From Wallemia ichthyophaga EXF-994 (Eukaryota; Basidiomycota; Wallemiomycetes; Wallemiales; Wallemiaceae): a DNA stretch of 64,000 nucleotides. The position numbers were made by a program, and so were the translations under genes. The notes beneath the pieces are model-generated. The model was given only the letters and a program-made list of their open reading frames with translations. It ran no database searches and had not been told where the DNA came from. Positions 10,116 through 21,743 of the stretch are shown here, in pieces (the stretch's first letter is position 1; every line of letters starts with the position of its first letter). The stretch covers positions 1 to 64,000 of the forward strand of contig NW_008806295.1 in the NCBI RefSeq assembly GCF_000400465.1. The letters run 5' to 3'.

Positions 10116-13100
10116 ATGTCAACTTATTCAAATAAATCTAAAACGCTTCCACCCGCGCTGAGTAACGCAGGTAGCGCTCGTGGATCTTATAAGCCACCGC
10201 CTCCACCGAAATCAGTGCGATCGAGTCATTCTAAGAAATCTCATAGCAATAAGCCAGCAACTCAAAGTCATCCACCAAGTAGAATGGATTTACTGAGAGA
10301 GAAGAGCAACGTACACTCAATTGATAATTCGATACCTTCACCGGTGGAGTGAGTTTTGATTTTCTAATTTGGGCGAAATTATTCACTTAAAATCCCAATA
10401 GTGAGGCTAGAATTAACGATATCACTAACTCCGGATATCACCGTCCTCAAGATGAACCTAGCCTCCGCTCTGAGCTGTTGACTGACGTTCCAGAGGAGTA
10501 CGAGCATGGTAATGATACAAAGTTATCTGAATTACGCGCGAGATTGGAAGCCCTGGTTACTCAAGGCACTGGTCCAAACCTCGGTAGCTTTGGCATTGCT
10601 GCCGATCATGATGACATGGGTACCCTTAGAGCTCCATCAGTTGCCCCAAGTGCCGATGCAACTCCTAGAGATGTTCACGGTGGTCCGAAGAGTATCAAGA
10701 ACTACGCTCCTTCACTACACCAATCTCATTATGCTGAAATTATGGAAGAACACTCTCCAGAACAGCCAGAGCATGTTGAGAGACATACTGAGCGTGTTGA
10801 ACATTATCCGGAGCATTCAGAGAGGCATATCGAGCGCGTTGATGATCATCCACAGCATTTTGAGAGGCACGTTGAGCGTTCAGATCATCATCCCGAGTAT
10901 CATGATCAGAATGAGCATTCAAATCACCCTGATCATGTCAGTATACATCATTATCACCATGTCCATGATTCTCCACACGCAGCCACCCATTTACCCTCTC
11001 ACCCACCTTCTTTGATACCTTCAATTGCTCAGACTCGCGCTCCATCACGAATGGACTCGAGTAGGGGCTTTTCAGCAGTGCCTTCGCATCACCATTCACA
11101 CGCTCCTTCACAGCACCACTCACACGCCCCCTCACACCACTCACGCGCACCATCACATTCCTATACACCCTCACACCACCACCACCACTCACACACACCC
11201 TCATCCCATCGTTCACCTTCAAAATCAGACTCACCTTCACATTCACATTCTCATGATCCACACGATCATATCATCCATCACGATCATATCGTCCATGACC
11301 ACGACATACCGCCGCACATGGCACCATACGTGACGCAAGAAGCGGACAGACGCAGGGAGTCGTCGCAACTAGAGAGGGAGTTACTAGAGATCGTTGGTAC
11401 AGCAGAAGAATCTGAAAATGAAATGCGCAAAGTAATTTCAAGACTGCAGCGTAAATTACAAGACACGGAGCAGACGAAAGAGACTGATGTGGCGACTGTG
11501 AAATCGTTGCAGGATGCGTTGCGAGATGCTGAATCCCGCGGTATCGCTCTAACGCAAGCCCGGAAAGACGCTGAAATAGCCGCCGCTAATGAAGCACGAC
11601 GTATTGAAGGATATAGGTATAGAGATGGAGAGAGACATCGGGAGCTATCGCATGCGGGTGACATGATTCGGCAGTTGCAGGTAGATCTCGATGATGCGGA
11701 AGAGGAGGTATTGTTTCTGCGCCAGAAGGCACACAAGGCGGATATAGTAGTAAGTGAGCGACTTTTTTGGGCGATGTTGCTGACGAGCGATACTCAGGAG
11801 GCTGAGCGCCGAGGACGCAATCAGGAGCGGGAGAAGCGACGCAAGGAGAAAGACAAAGAGCGTGAGCGCAAGGCGTTAGCGGCGGCGAATGCGGCAGTGG
11901 TGACGAATCCAAATGGGGCAAGACACCACACTCACACGCCGCGCCATCATCGCACACCCAGCATAGCTACACCATCAACAGCTTCACCATCACCGCGCTT
12001 AGGCACAGACACACACAGCCGCTCGCGCACCAACTCGCTTTATGAGCCACGTCGCCGACCCAGCCAGCGTAATGCGTACCAGCAGGCGCAAGCGCACATG
12101 CGCCACCCTCACCACCCTCACCCTCACCCTCATCATCGTCATAGTCACAGCCAGCCATATAACCCACACCCAACACCGCCAATGACAGGCGCCGGACCGT
12201 ATGGGCCTGCGGGAGGTATCTATGAGAGTCCACCAGGAGGTGAGCTAGCGGAGCAAGCGTCGATACGAGCGCCTTCGACAGTGGCAGATCCGCGATTGGG
12301 ACCATACAGACCACCGCAGCCAGACCGAGTCGAGGACCTGTACAACTACTACGAACCCCCAGGATGGCCGCAAATGGGACGAGCGCCAACGATGACCGAC
12401 CGAGCTAGCGTACAACCTAACGGGAGTCCCGTTGAACCCAACCATACACCACTCAGTGTAGTTAACCAGCCGTCGCACCTGGATGGAGAGGAACACCCTC
12501 TCGCGCCAGGACACAGCGACGGCAATCGTTATCGGCGTGCAAGCGGAGCATACACACAACCCACACATGCGGCCAGCGAGCAGATCAGACGCTCTGCTGA
12601 ACCCTTACATACCCATGCAAATAGAGGAGGAGGAGCAGGACCCCCATATCATCCCGTTGTCGTCGAACCGGGACAAGGCGAAAGAGGAGAAACGGGGATT
12701 CAAGTACAAAATGAAATGGGTGCTGGATCAGCTCTAGGATTGGATATGGAAAGAGGGGGCATTCCTCATCATCATCATCATCACCAGCCTGTACCGGGCG
12801 GTTTGAGCAGAGGTCCTTCTCCTCTGCCGGAAATTAGTCTTGAGCCTCCATCTTTGAAAGGGACGCCTGTGCCGCACGCACCTCACGCCCATCACACCCA
12901 TCACACCCATCACGCACCGACGATGGATCCTACCGGTGTACCTCTTCCTGAATCTGTGTTTGGGGGGTCGACTGGAACGCATCATACGCATGGGACACAT
13001 GGGACGCATCACACTCAACCTGTTCACCACGCACACCATTCACACCACCCTGCTCACCCTCACCCTCACCATACTCACACTCAAATGCCCACACCCACTG

Positions 13101-13369
13101 GACACGCTCGCAATGTGCCACTGCCAGACTCGGTGATAGGGTCGCCTGTCATGTCGGGAGCGACGGCGTACCGAGGAATGGCACCGGTGGAACCGATGGC
13201 ACCGATACACCAAGCTGAACCATCGCGACCACCTTCAATGAGTGGGATGAGTGGGATGCCATTTGGCGGCGGTGGTAGTGGGTTCAGCGGCTATCCGGGA
13301 GAAGTGCACCCACTCAGTCAGGCAGCAGCCGGGATGCACGTCGAGGGTGCACACCCGCCTCCGCTATGA
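10116..13369 (+). CDS. Large His/Ser/Pro-rich coiled-coil protein, function unknown
   Basis: Three exons, 10116-10348, 10402-11749 and 11798-13369, about 1050 residues. The second intron (48 nt, GTAAGT donor, CTCAG acceptor) keeps the frame and could be missed by an ORF caller. Layout: a basic Ser/Pro N-terminal part; repeated HxEH/HVER-type blocks; a His-Ser-Pro tract around residues 270-365; a charged coiled coil of about 170 residues (from EADRRRESSQLERE through LQVDLDDAEEEVLFLRQK, ending in the EREKRRKEKDKERE helix); then a Pro/Gly/His-rich tail with several HHTHHTHH runs. No enzymatic domain or membrane segment is evident. The dense His clusters could bind divalent metals, but this is inference. 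I do not recognise a family name. Confidence 0.7.
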
Positions 13370-13482
13370 CTAGATCGGGGCAGAGGGCTGTGGAGGGGGA
13401 TTGTAGAGCGGCTCAAGGAGTATTACTAGGGAGCGAATAGAAACTAATACATATAATTCAATTTCATTTTAACAAAGGCAAA

Positions 13483-13892
13483 TCACTTTGGTGTGCGTGG
13501 ACGACCTCCGCTGAGGGTGTTTCCAGACTGTTTCTCGTTCTTGTCGCCAAGCTTGGAAGCAACTGGACTTCCTTGTGGGTTGGCAGCCGTCGTGCCGCTT
13601 GCAAAAGGTTTGCCAGTCTTTGGGTGGGATAAGATGATGTCATACGCTATCCACCACTGCTCACCTCTTGTTCAATGCCCTGGGAAGAGGACACAGGATC
13701 AGGTCTAGAGCCGTCGTAGGCAGCGTCTGAGTGCGCAACTTCGTCTGGGTCGGGGCCACCAGGAGTAGTCTGCTCCTGCACACCGACGCCTTTATCTTGG
13801 GTTTTGGAGAGGGAGGATGGGGAGGTAGAGAGCGTTCTAATGTTTCTAGTGCTGGATGCTGTAATATTCCTAGTGCTGAGCCTTGTAAACAT
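13483..13892 (-). CDS. Small mitochondrial protein of unknown function
   Basis: Two exons, complement(13665-13892) and complement(13483-13617), encode 120 residues; the intron is 47 nt (GTGAGC donor, CCAAAG acceptor). The N-terminal end (MFTRLSTRN, then SSTRNIRTLST) is rich in Arg, Ser and Thr without acids, a typical mitochondrial presequence. The mature part is hydrophilic and Gly/Pro/Ser-rich (GIEQETGKPFASG across the exon join). It is divergent from uS17m, the start codons being about 130 bp apart, so the two mitochondrial genes could share a promoter. Function not recognised. Confidence 0.65.
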
Positions 13893-14024
13893 GATTGTCC
13901 AATGTAAGGAAGAAGGCTTGGATTTTGAAGGGTAAATTGTATTTCGAGGGGAGTCGAAATAAAGGATTTTCACTGCAAATTACTAGTCTCCTTGTGCACC
14001 TCTCTCCCGCACACTACCACCACC

Positions 14025-14444
14025 ATGTCGTTATCAAATGCTAAGGCAGCCACCCAAGGAATCGCAAAGGTGGCCACAAGCAGTGCCACAGGATCTGCAG
14101 CCAGAATTCTCCGTGGGAATGTCACCAAAGTCGGTAAAATGGATAAAACTGCGACTGTGTGTGTCGATAGGCAGGTGGAGCACAATCTAACCAATAAGGT
14201 GGGAAATAGCTGTACATTCTGCTTCCTCTAACCCTCGCAGCTCCTCACTCGCACTACAAAACTTCTCGTTCACGATCCCACAAACGCAATGCAGCTAGGC
14301 AACTCCGTTATCGTAAAGGCTTGCAGACCACTGAGCAAACGCAAACACTACACTCTAGACTCCATTCTCGATCCATTCAAGCACCAGCAACTCCCTAAAC
14401 CACACCAATTGCGTATTCCAATTCCCACCAAAAAGTGGTCTTAG
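14025..14444 (+). CDS. Mitochondrial small-subunit ribosomal protein uS17m
   Basis: Two exons, 14025-14198 and 14241-14444, make 125 residues (intron 42 nt). The OB-fold of uS17 is recognisable: RGNVTKVGKMDKTATVCVDR, then VEHNLTNK, LLTRTTKLLVHDP after the intron, and VIVKACRPLSKRKHYTL, equivalent to the bacterial KMDKTV...H..Y.K...VHD...ETRPLSKTK blocks. An N-terminal extension of about 27 residues (Ala/Ser/Lys-rich) would serve import. It diverges from the small mitochondrial protein gene and converges on LTV1. Confidence 0.85.
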
Positions 14445-14522
14445 ATTTTTTTCCGTAATATTCTTATTATGCTTATATATGCTCATATTAGAAATATCAA
14501 ATGTTTGTCTATATGCTCCTTT

Positions 14523-16463
14523 CTACAACCTCATACTAGCTTCTACATCCACTCGCTTCTTCTCATTTGCACTTTTACTCTGCTGACTCTTACGCTCACC
14601 CGCAAACGCTTCCTTGGTCTCCTTCTTCTCCACCCGCCTACTCTGTTTACCACTTTTTGCTGCTTGTTTCCGTGCTTTCTTCTCTTCTTTTGTCTCATTT
14701 CTATCGCGGGCAATTGTAGTCTTCTTTGGGGTAGCGAGGGTGTCGCTGTGATAACTCTCGCCTTCACTATCACTCTGGCCATGATCACCCTGCTCACCTT
14801 CAACAACCTCCATTGGGAACCCTGTCTGAGGATCAACCACTATCTGCACTTTTTTCACCGGCGCAACGTCTTCCTTCTCAGCGAATGCGACGTGTTTCTC
14901 AGGTGTCTTGTGCTCCACCTTCTTCTGCCTCCTCCTACCCAATAAATCCTGTGAGCGGATTTGCTTAGGGTGGTTTTCAGTGTTGGTGTATGTAGAGAGA
15001 ATAGTCTCTGCATCCATCCTATCTTCTTTGGCATCGACGTCGAATGGCAGTGGGAGTGCGCTGTCATCTTCCTCCTCCTCCCCTTCTGCTATCCTGTGCG
15101 CCGATGTGACACGTTTCGAAGCTGCATCACTGTGCCTTTTCAATTGCTCTCCCCGAGGTGCCAAATCTGCCATGGCCAATCGCATAGTGTTGAGTTTTTC
15201 AAGTGGTGTCTCACCCTCCAACTTTTGCTTTACTTTTCCTCCAATTACCTCGTAATTATCGAGGAAATCGTCGAGGATGGTGTCGAAATCCTCACGAGAT
15301 GTTACATTGAGTTCGCTGGTGGGGTCAAAGTCTTCATCATCATCATCATCATCGTCAGGATTGTCATCATCCTCACTATTATACTCCTCTTCTATCCTAT
15401 CAAACTGCGCATCAAGTGACTGCAAGCCGTCATTGCGGAACATGGAGCTACTTGACATGGAGTATCCACTTGCGTCTGAACCAGCTTTACGTAACTTTCT
15501 CCTAGTCCTCGCTGCACCAATGCCACTTCTTAAACTACCTACTGTATCAGCACCTTCAGATCTATAGTCGCTCATGTCACTCATCTGTGACGGTTCATTG
15601 GTGTCCACTTCACTAGGTAATTCATCGTCATCCGAAGCAGCTCCGTCTTGAGGCTCCTGTTTGCTCGCTAATTTGAACTGTTTGAACCTCTCCATCCAGT
15701 CTGAGGTGTGGAATGGGGTGAGGTCTTCGCCAGCTGCTTTCGCGCGCTCGTACTCCGCTCTCTCGCGCTCTTTGCGCGCTGTAATAGCTGGGTCTTCCTC
15801 CTCATCAGGACCGAAGTCGACAATCTCGTCTGATCCTCTGACACCACCACTGACGAGGCCATCTAGCCATTGCGAGTTGATTGTGTCAGCATCTTGAGTA
15901 TTCCTTGATTCTTGTGCAACATTCAAATCATCCAACTCATCCAACTCATCTGCCCCTGGATCATCTTCCAAGTAAGCATCATCTTCTAATGCTTCAAGGG
16001 TTTGTCTAAGAGCAGGATCCATATCAGGATTAAAACCTTGCAACTCGAGTGGAATAGCAGTCTGGCTTTCATATGCCTTAAGCATAGCCTGCTGATGTTC
16101 TTCTTCCTGCTGTTGTTTCAACATGAAGCCCTTCTTGGCACTCTTTGCATCTTTTGCAGGTGCAGCTATCAACACGCTATCCAACTCATCTCCGTAAGCA
16201 TCCTGTCCGCCTATAGTACGCAGGTGTTGCGTGTAGTCGTACTGTGTATCGTCGTAGTAAATGCCGAAATTGGCTGCATCGCCTGCCTTTCCTTTGTTGT
16301 TCTTGTTGCCGTTATTGCTATTGCTCGCCTGCTCACTACCTTTCTCCACGCGCTTGAGCACACCCTCGTCTCTACTCGGATCTCGCCCTTCATCTCTCTG
16401 GGAACGGTGCACCAACTGGAATTTCTGTGCGCCTGGTTTTTTGAATATCGATACAGGTGCCAT
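14523..16463 (-). CDS. LTV1: Low-temperature-viability protein Ltv1, 40S biogenesis factor
   Basis: A single exon of 646 residues. The N-terminal KKPGAQKFQLVHRSQRD and the YYDDTQYDYTQHLRTIG block are the hallmark Ltv1 motifs. An acidic central half with poly-Asp (from a TCA/ATC trinucleotide run near 15330), the EDFDTILDDFLDNYE block and a basic Lys/Arg-rich C-terminal end follow, as in other Ltv1 proteins. Ltv1 binds the pre-40S head with Enp1 and uS3 and is released after phosphorylation before export and maturation. It is longer than yeast Ltv1 (463), mostly from acidic low-complexity insertions. Start is the only sensible ATG. Confidence 0.9.
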   Translation of the reverse strand: MAPVSIFKKPGAQKFQLVHRSQRDEGRDPSRDEGVLKRVEKGSEQASNSNNGNKNNKGKAGDAANFGIYYDDTQYDYTQHLRTIGGQDAYGDELDSVLIAAPAKDAKSAKKGFMLKQQQEEEHQQAMLKAYESQTAIPLELQGFNPDMDPALRQTLEALEDDAYLEDDPGADELDELDDLNVAQESRNTQDADTINSQWLDGLVSGGVRGSDEIVDFGPDEEEDPAITARKERERAEYERAKAAGEDLTPFHTSDWMERFKQFKLASKQEPQDGAASDDDELPSEVDTNEPSQMSDMSDYRSEGADTVGSLRSGIGAARTRRKLRKAGSDASGYSMSSSSMFRNDGLQSLDAQFDRIEEEYNSEDDDNPDDDDDDDEDFDPTSELNVTSREDFDTILDDFLDNYEVIGGKVKQKLEGETPLEKLNTMRLAMADLAPRGEQLKRHSDAASKRVTSAHRIAEGEEEEDDSALPLPFDVDAKEDRMDAETILSTYTNTENHPKQIRSQDLLGRRRQKKVEHKTPEKHVAFAEKEDVAPVKKVQIVVDPQTGFPMEVVEGEQGDHGQSDSEGESYHSDTLATPKKTTIARDRNETKEEKKARKQAAKSGKQSRRVEKKETKEAFAGERKSQQSKSANEKKRVDVEASMRL

Positions 16464-16808
16464 AGAGTGAGTGTGATTATCAGATGATGGACGTTCAGGA
16501 CAACTAAATTTTTAAAGAAATCAAGTTAAGTGGAGATGATTGAGAGTGGGCGTGGGTGTGTTTGTGAAGTTCTTGTGTAGTTGGCAATCTCTTGATATCA
16601 GCTGTATTGAGTTGTGTGTGTCTGTGTCGATGGAGAAAAGGTGTTTGTGAATTTGAAAGAAATACTTGAGGATGGGGGAGTGTGTATATCAATAATACTA
16701 TGCCCATCTCTATAAATAAAATAATAAAATATTTACTTTAAATTTATTATGATTTCATTCTCGTTATCAGGTTCGCGCTTCCACTCTCACTCTTAACCAA
16801 CGACGCCG
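16464..16808. promoter_or_regulatory. Divergent promoter LTV1/TOP1
   Basis: About 345 bp between the start codons of LTV1 (minus) and TOP1 (plus), AT-rich in the half next to TOP1 (TTTAAATTTATTATG near 16737). It presumably holds both promoters. No gene or clear operator was seen. Confidence 0.45.
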
Positions 16809-19368
16809 ATGACAGCGAATCTGAAGCGAGGAGCGAGTACAGAGAATGATAAGAAGGTGGGTGTTTTGTGGATTTCAGGGCTATTCATTCATCTTCCACA
16901 CAGCCAAAGAAAGCTAAACAGAATATTGGATCAGATTCTGAGTCTGAATTGAGTGACGTGCCTGATGAGCCACAACAACCACCACAAGTAGAACAAGTTA
17001 CTCAAGTCAAACAAGAATCGCCTTCAAATCTCAAACACGCATCAGATGTCACTCCCAAAGTAGAAAATACAAATGGCTTGGAAAATTCAAGTGATTTGGT
17101 TAATCTGAAGGAAATAGAGAATAACAAGGTTAGCAATGATCAAGACTTGAATACTTCGACTGTCTCCCCTAAGAAATCATCCAAATCAAACAAACCATCA
17201 GAAGACAGCGACTTTGATGAAAAACCAAAGGCTAGAAGTTCACGCAGATCAGCCAGCGCCAAGAAGGAGAAGAAGGAAAATGTCACCGATGATGAGAAGA
17301 AAACACCCAAGAAAACACCAAAGAATTCTTCCCAACCACCCAATCAAACACCGAATGGTGACGTTAAAGACGAAGGCGATGACGAGGATGATTACAAGTG
17401 GTGGGCTGAACAAGGCGGTTTCGGTGATGGTACTGAGAGATGGTCTACTCTAGAACACAACGGCGTATTCTTCCCACCTGAATACATACCCCTGCCTAAA
17501 CAAGTCAAAATGAAATATGATGGAAAATTAGTTGAACTGTCAAACGAGGCTGAAGAAGTTGCTGGTTTCTATGCTGCCGTCTTGGGGTCTGATCACGCTG
17601 CTGATGAGACATTCAACAAGAACTTTTTTCAAGACTTTCAGTCGGTTTTGAGGGATCATCCTCCACTCGACGGTACAAAGATTAAAGATTTCGAAAAATG
17701 TGACTTCTCCCCTATCAGAGAACATCTCGACATCGAGAAAGAAAAGAAGAAGGCAATGACTAAAGACGAAAAGAAGCACGCCAAAGAGCAGCGTGATGAG
17801 ATTGAAAACCCTTTTACTCACTGTCTCCTCGACGGTCGTAAAGAGAAAGTCGGTAACTTTCGCATAGAACCTCCTTCTCTGTTTAGAGGTCGCGGTGCTC
17901 ATCCTAAAAAAGGTAAACTCAAGCTACGTATAAGGCCAGAGCAAATCACTATCAATATCGGAAAAGACGCTAAGATACCAGATGCTCCACCAGGCACCAA
18001 TTGGGGTAGTGTCCAGCACGATAACACAGTCACCTGGTTGGCTACCTGGAAGGAAAACATCAACGGTGCTTACAAGTATGTCTACCTCGCTCCAGGTAGT
18101 ACTTTAAAAGGTCAGAGTGATATGAGTAAATTTGAAAAGTCTAGGGAGTTGAAGGTGTGTTTGCGCTGTTTCCATTATTTTGACTTTCTAACATGCACAC
18201 TCAACAGCACTACATCGGCAACGTCCGTGAAAGCTATGAAGCTGATTTACAAAATAAAGTCATGTTTGATAGACAGAGAGCCACAGCGGCATACCTTGTC
18301 GACAGACTTGCTTTGCGTGCTGGTAATGAGAAGGGAGAAGATGAAGCTGATACAGTTGGATGTTGTTCGTTAAGATGCGAGCATGTCATGCTACGACCAC
18401 CTAACCTAGTCACCTTTGATTTCCTGGGTAAAGATAGTGTGAGGTTTTACCAAGAGGACATTAAAGTCGACCCTCAAGTATTTAAGAATCTACGCATATT
18501 TAAAAAGGAGCCGAAAGGACCACAAGATCCAATTTTCGACAGAATTCATACTACAGTACTCAACAACTACTTCCGCGGGTTCATGAAGGGGTTGAGTGCC
18601 AAGGTGTTCCGTACATATAACGCGTCTATCACGTTCCAGGAGGAACTCAAACAGACTCCTAATGAGGGCACCGTGGCTGAGAAGCTGCTGTCATTCAACA
18701 GAGCTAATAGGAACGTGGCCATTCTGTGTAATCACCAGAAAAATGTGTCCAAGAGCCATGATGCAACGATGGATAAGATGGGCGATAGACTCAAGGCATT
18801 AAAATACCAACGCAGGAAGCTGCGTCAGATGCTTGCGCAGGTGGCGGACGATAAAAAGGTTTACAAGGACCACCCTAGTTTCAAAGACGAGGAATCAGAT
18901 CTAGAGGATGAGTGGATGGATGCGCATGAGGAGAACGAGCGTGATAAGGAGGTGGAAAGGCAGAAGAAGAAGTTTGAGAGGGATAATGAGAAGTTGCGCA
19001 ATGAAGATCAGAAGGAGATGAAGCCGGAGGATTTGGGGGAGAGGTTGCAGGAGGTGGAGGAAAAGTGGAAGACAGTCACCAAGGAACGCAGAGCTGGGAA
19101 ACCAGATGTCGGGAAAAAGAATCAGACACAACTCACAACTGCAATGCAAAAGATGGAGGATCGTCTCGAGGCATTCAGAGTAAATGCATCGAACAAGGAT
19201 GAAGTTAAGGATGTTTCGTTGGGAACGAGTAAGATTAACTACATAGATCCACGCATAACTGTGGCATGGTGTAAGGCATATGAGGTGCCTGTTGAGAAGG
19301 TATTTGCAAAGACACTGCTTACTAAGTTTACATGGGCCATGGAGACGAGTCCTGATTGGAAATTTTAA
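16809..19368 (+). CDS. TOP1: DNA topoisomerase I (type IB)
   Basis: Three exons, 16809-16856, 16904-18154 and 18208-19368, give 819 residues with 47- and 53-nt introns. The first exon is only 48 nt (16 codons). The enzyme relaxes supercoils by making a 3'-phosphotyrosyl nick in nuclear DNA. The N-terminal 180 residues are Ser/Lys/Asp-rich with nuclear-localisation-like clusters. The core starts at KWWAEQGGFGDGTERW, includes FTHCLLDGRKEKVGNFRIEPPSLFRGRG and the catalytic-core RAGNEKGEDEADTVGCCSLR. The long charged helical linker follows, and the C-terminal SKINYIDPR carries the nucleophilic Tyr (about residue 778). All catalytic landmarks are present. It diverges from LTV1. Confidence 0.95.
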
Positions 19369-19471
19369 AAGCACATGCATGAATAACTCAATATTGATAA
19401 AATTTGTTTATAAAAGTAAATTAAATTTAAATTACGTCATCTTCTCTTTTCGGTCGTAACTACCACGGCCG

Positions 19472-21633
19472 ATGTTTACAAGGAATAATTGGATTAGAGG
19501 GAGCAGGGCTGGAGTAACGGCTGCGAGGCTACCAGCGTATAGACCAGTGAATATTACCACCCGCCTCCAATCATCAACCAAAGCAAACGAGCAGCTGTTC
19601 CATCGATACTTTGTCAAACCAGCCAAATACGCGGCATACGGCTGTGGATCTATAGTATTCGGCATTTCGGCATTTGTTGCTGTGGGTTGCGCTACTCCTC
19701 CTCCACGCCATGTCTCATTAATCGCGTTAGATCATTTTCGCGCACGATGCCATGACCTGTGAGTGGCGTAGGGAGTGTTCAGGTGGCTAGAAACTCACGC
19801 AGCACACAGACGAAGGCTCGTACATCGACAGAGTAAACGCCAACCCAATCTCAATGGCCCCACAGACAGGTGGAAAGAAGAATCTGCCGATAACCCAAAT
19901 TTTCATGGACGATGAGGAGGATCCAGAGGCTCAGGCTATCTCTGAGAAGCCCCACCTCGTTATCATCGGGAATGGATGGGGTGGTATTGGTGTTTTAAAG
20001 GAATTGGAGCACGGGGATTACAAAGTTACAGTGATTAGTCCCGCCAATCACACACTCTTCACTCCACTTCTCCCCTCTGCCGCTGTCGGTACCGTTGAGA
20101 TCAGATCCCTGGTTGAATCTCTGCGTAAACTCGTGGCACGCGTCAGAGGCCATTACATTTCAGGCGCAGCTGCTGATATCGATTTGAGCAACCGTCTAAT
20201 TGAAGTTCACTCTAAGCGTCCAGATGGCTCCGTCGACCAGTTCTACGTCCCTTACGATAAAGTCGTCATAGCTGTCGGTGCCAACACCGCAAGCCACGGC
20301 GTGCCTGGTCTCGAGCACTGCTTCCAACTCAAGACAGTTGGTGATGTTCTGCGAATTAGACGTTCCATCATGCAGAATCTCGAGGCTGCTGCTCTGCCTA
20401 CCACTTCAGACCAGGAACGCAAACGTCTCCTCAGCTTCGTCATCTGCGGTGGTGGTCCGACGGGCATAGAAATGGCTGCGGAGATCTTTGATGTCCTTAA
20501 TGAGGAAGTCGGTAAGTACTTCCCCAAGCTTTTGCGCAAGGAGATTAGCGTCCACGTTATCCAATCGCGCGACCACATTCTCAACACGTTCTCAGAGAAG
20601 ATCTCTGAATATGCCGAGAAGAAATTTGCCAAGGATGAAATTAACGTCGTGCTCAATGCGCGCGTCAGTCGCGTCGAGAAGGACAAGATACTCTACACGC
20701 TCAAGACTGAGAAGGGCGACAAAACCGAGCACGTAATCCCAGCCGGGTTTATGTTGTGGTCAACGGGATTAGGTGGGTGAGAGTATTTCGGTGCGCACTC
20801 TCTGACTTTATTTGTTTCTCGTCGTTCGCAGGCATGAACCCATTCGCTAAGCGCGTCTGTGAGCAGCTCCCTAACCAGTTCCACAGCAAGGCTATCATCG
20901 TTGACTCGCACATGCGCGTTAAAGGCGCGCCTCAGGGCACTGTTTATGCTATAGGTGACAATGCAACCGTCGATAACAACCTCCTCGACGCTCTTCTCGA
21001 CCTCGTCGACGACTGCGATAGAGACCAAGACGGCCGCATCGATTTCGAGGAGTTTGAGATAATGTCACAGAAACTCCGCCACAGGTTCCCGCTGGCCAAG
21101 TCGCACTTGCAGAAGATTAAAAACATATTCCAGCGCTACGACAAAGATAAGGACAACGTGCTCGATTTGAATGAATTAGCCAGTCTATTTTCGGAGATTT
21201 CATCCAAGATCGTTTCCTTGCCTGCCACCGCACAGGTAGCGTCGCAGGAGGGCAAGTATCTCGGCAAGAAGCTATCCAAGCTGGCGTCGGCGAGAGAGAG
21301 ACTTTCTGGCACAGAGATTGTCAACCAGGCTGGAGATTTGGATGACGAGATCGTCTCGGTGCCTTTCAGCTACCGCCATCTTGGCAGCTTGGCCTATATC
21401 GGTAACTCGGCCGTCTTTGACTTTGGTTCACCAGAGCTGTCGTTCGCAGGCGGTCTAATTAGTCTCTATCTCTGGAGATCTATCTATTGGTCGGAGCAGG
21501 TGTCGAATCGTACTCGCGCTCTCGTCATGATCGACTGGATCAAGAGGGGTATATGGGGCAGAGACCTGTCTAAGGTGAGTGGAGTGTGAGGTGTGAGGTA
21601 TCGAGCACATGCTAACTGGTGTTACAGTTTTAA
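19472..21633 (+). CDS. External alternative NADH:ubiquinone oxidoreductase with EF hands
   Basis: Five exons: 19472-19681, 19731-19758 (a 28-nt microexon), 19810-20772, 20832-21574 and 21628-21633; 649 residues, lengths summing to an exact multiple of three. Exon 1 gives a basic presequence (MFTRNNWIRGSRAG) and a membrane anchor; the microexon completes the HDAMTY motif that follows the anchor in external (intermembrane-space-facing) NDE enzymes. Landmarks: GGKKNLPI, the FAD-binding IGNGWGGIG (about residue 129), the NADH-binding ICGGGPTGIEMA (about 291), and two EF-hand loops DRDQDGRIDFEE and DKDKDNVLDLNE (about 463 and 503), implying calcium control. The C-terminal end YLWRSIYWSEQVSNRTRALVMIDW is characteristic of type II NADH dehydrogenases. 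The last exon encodes a single residue and the stop. Confidence 0.9.
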
Positions 21634-21743
21634 AACAGGATCGTAAAAAGGTTCAATGATTTGAAAGATACATTTAATTAGAATTGATAGAAAATTTGCT
21701 GGAAAACTCGCTCTTTATTGCACAACTGCACTACACTAATCAA

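Noticed and set aside
11284-13121. Several antisense and shifted frames of 60-150 codons within the His-rich gene
   Set aside because: They mirror the repetitive His/Pro codons and show no conserved features.
15277-15567. Plus-strand Ser-rich frames opposite LTV1
   Set aside because: Antisense images of the poly-Asp and Ser-rich stretches of Ltv1.
19432-19665. Minus-strand 77-codon frame with a hydrophobic segment that looked like a small membrane protein
   Set aside because: It lies antisense to exon 1 of the external NADH dehydrogenase, whose presequence, membrane anchor and splice sites on the plus strand are far better supported.
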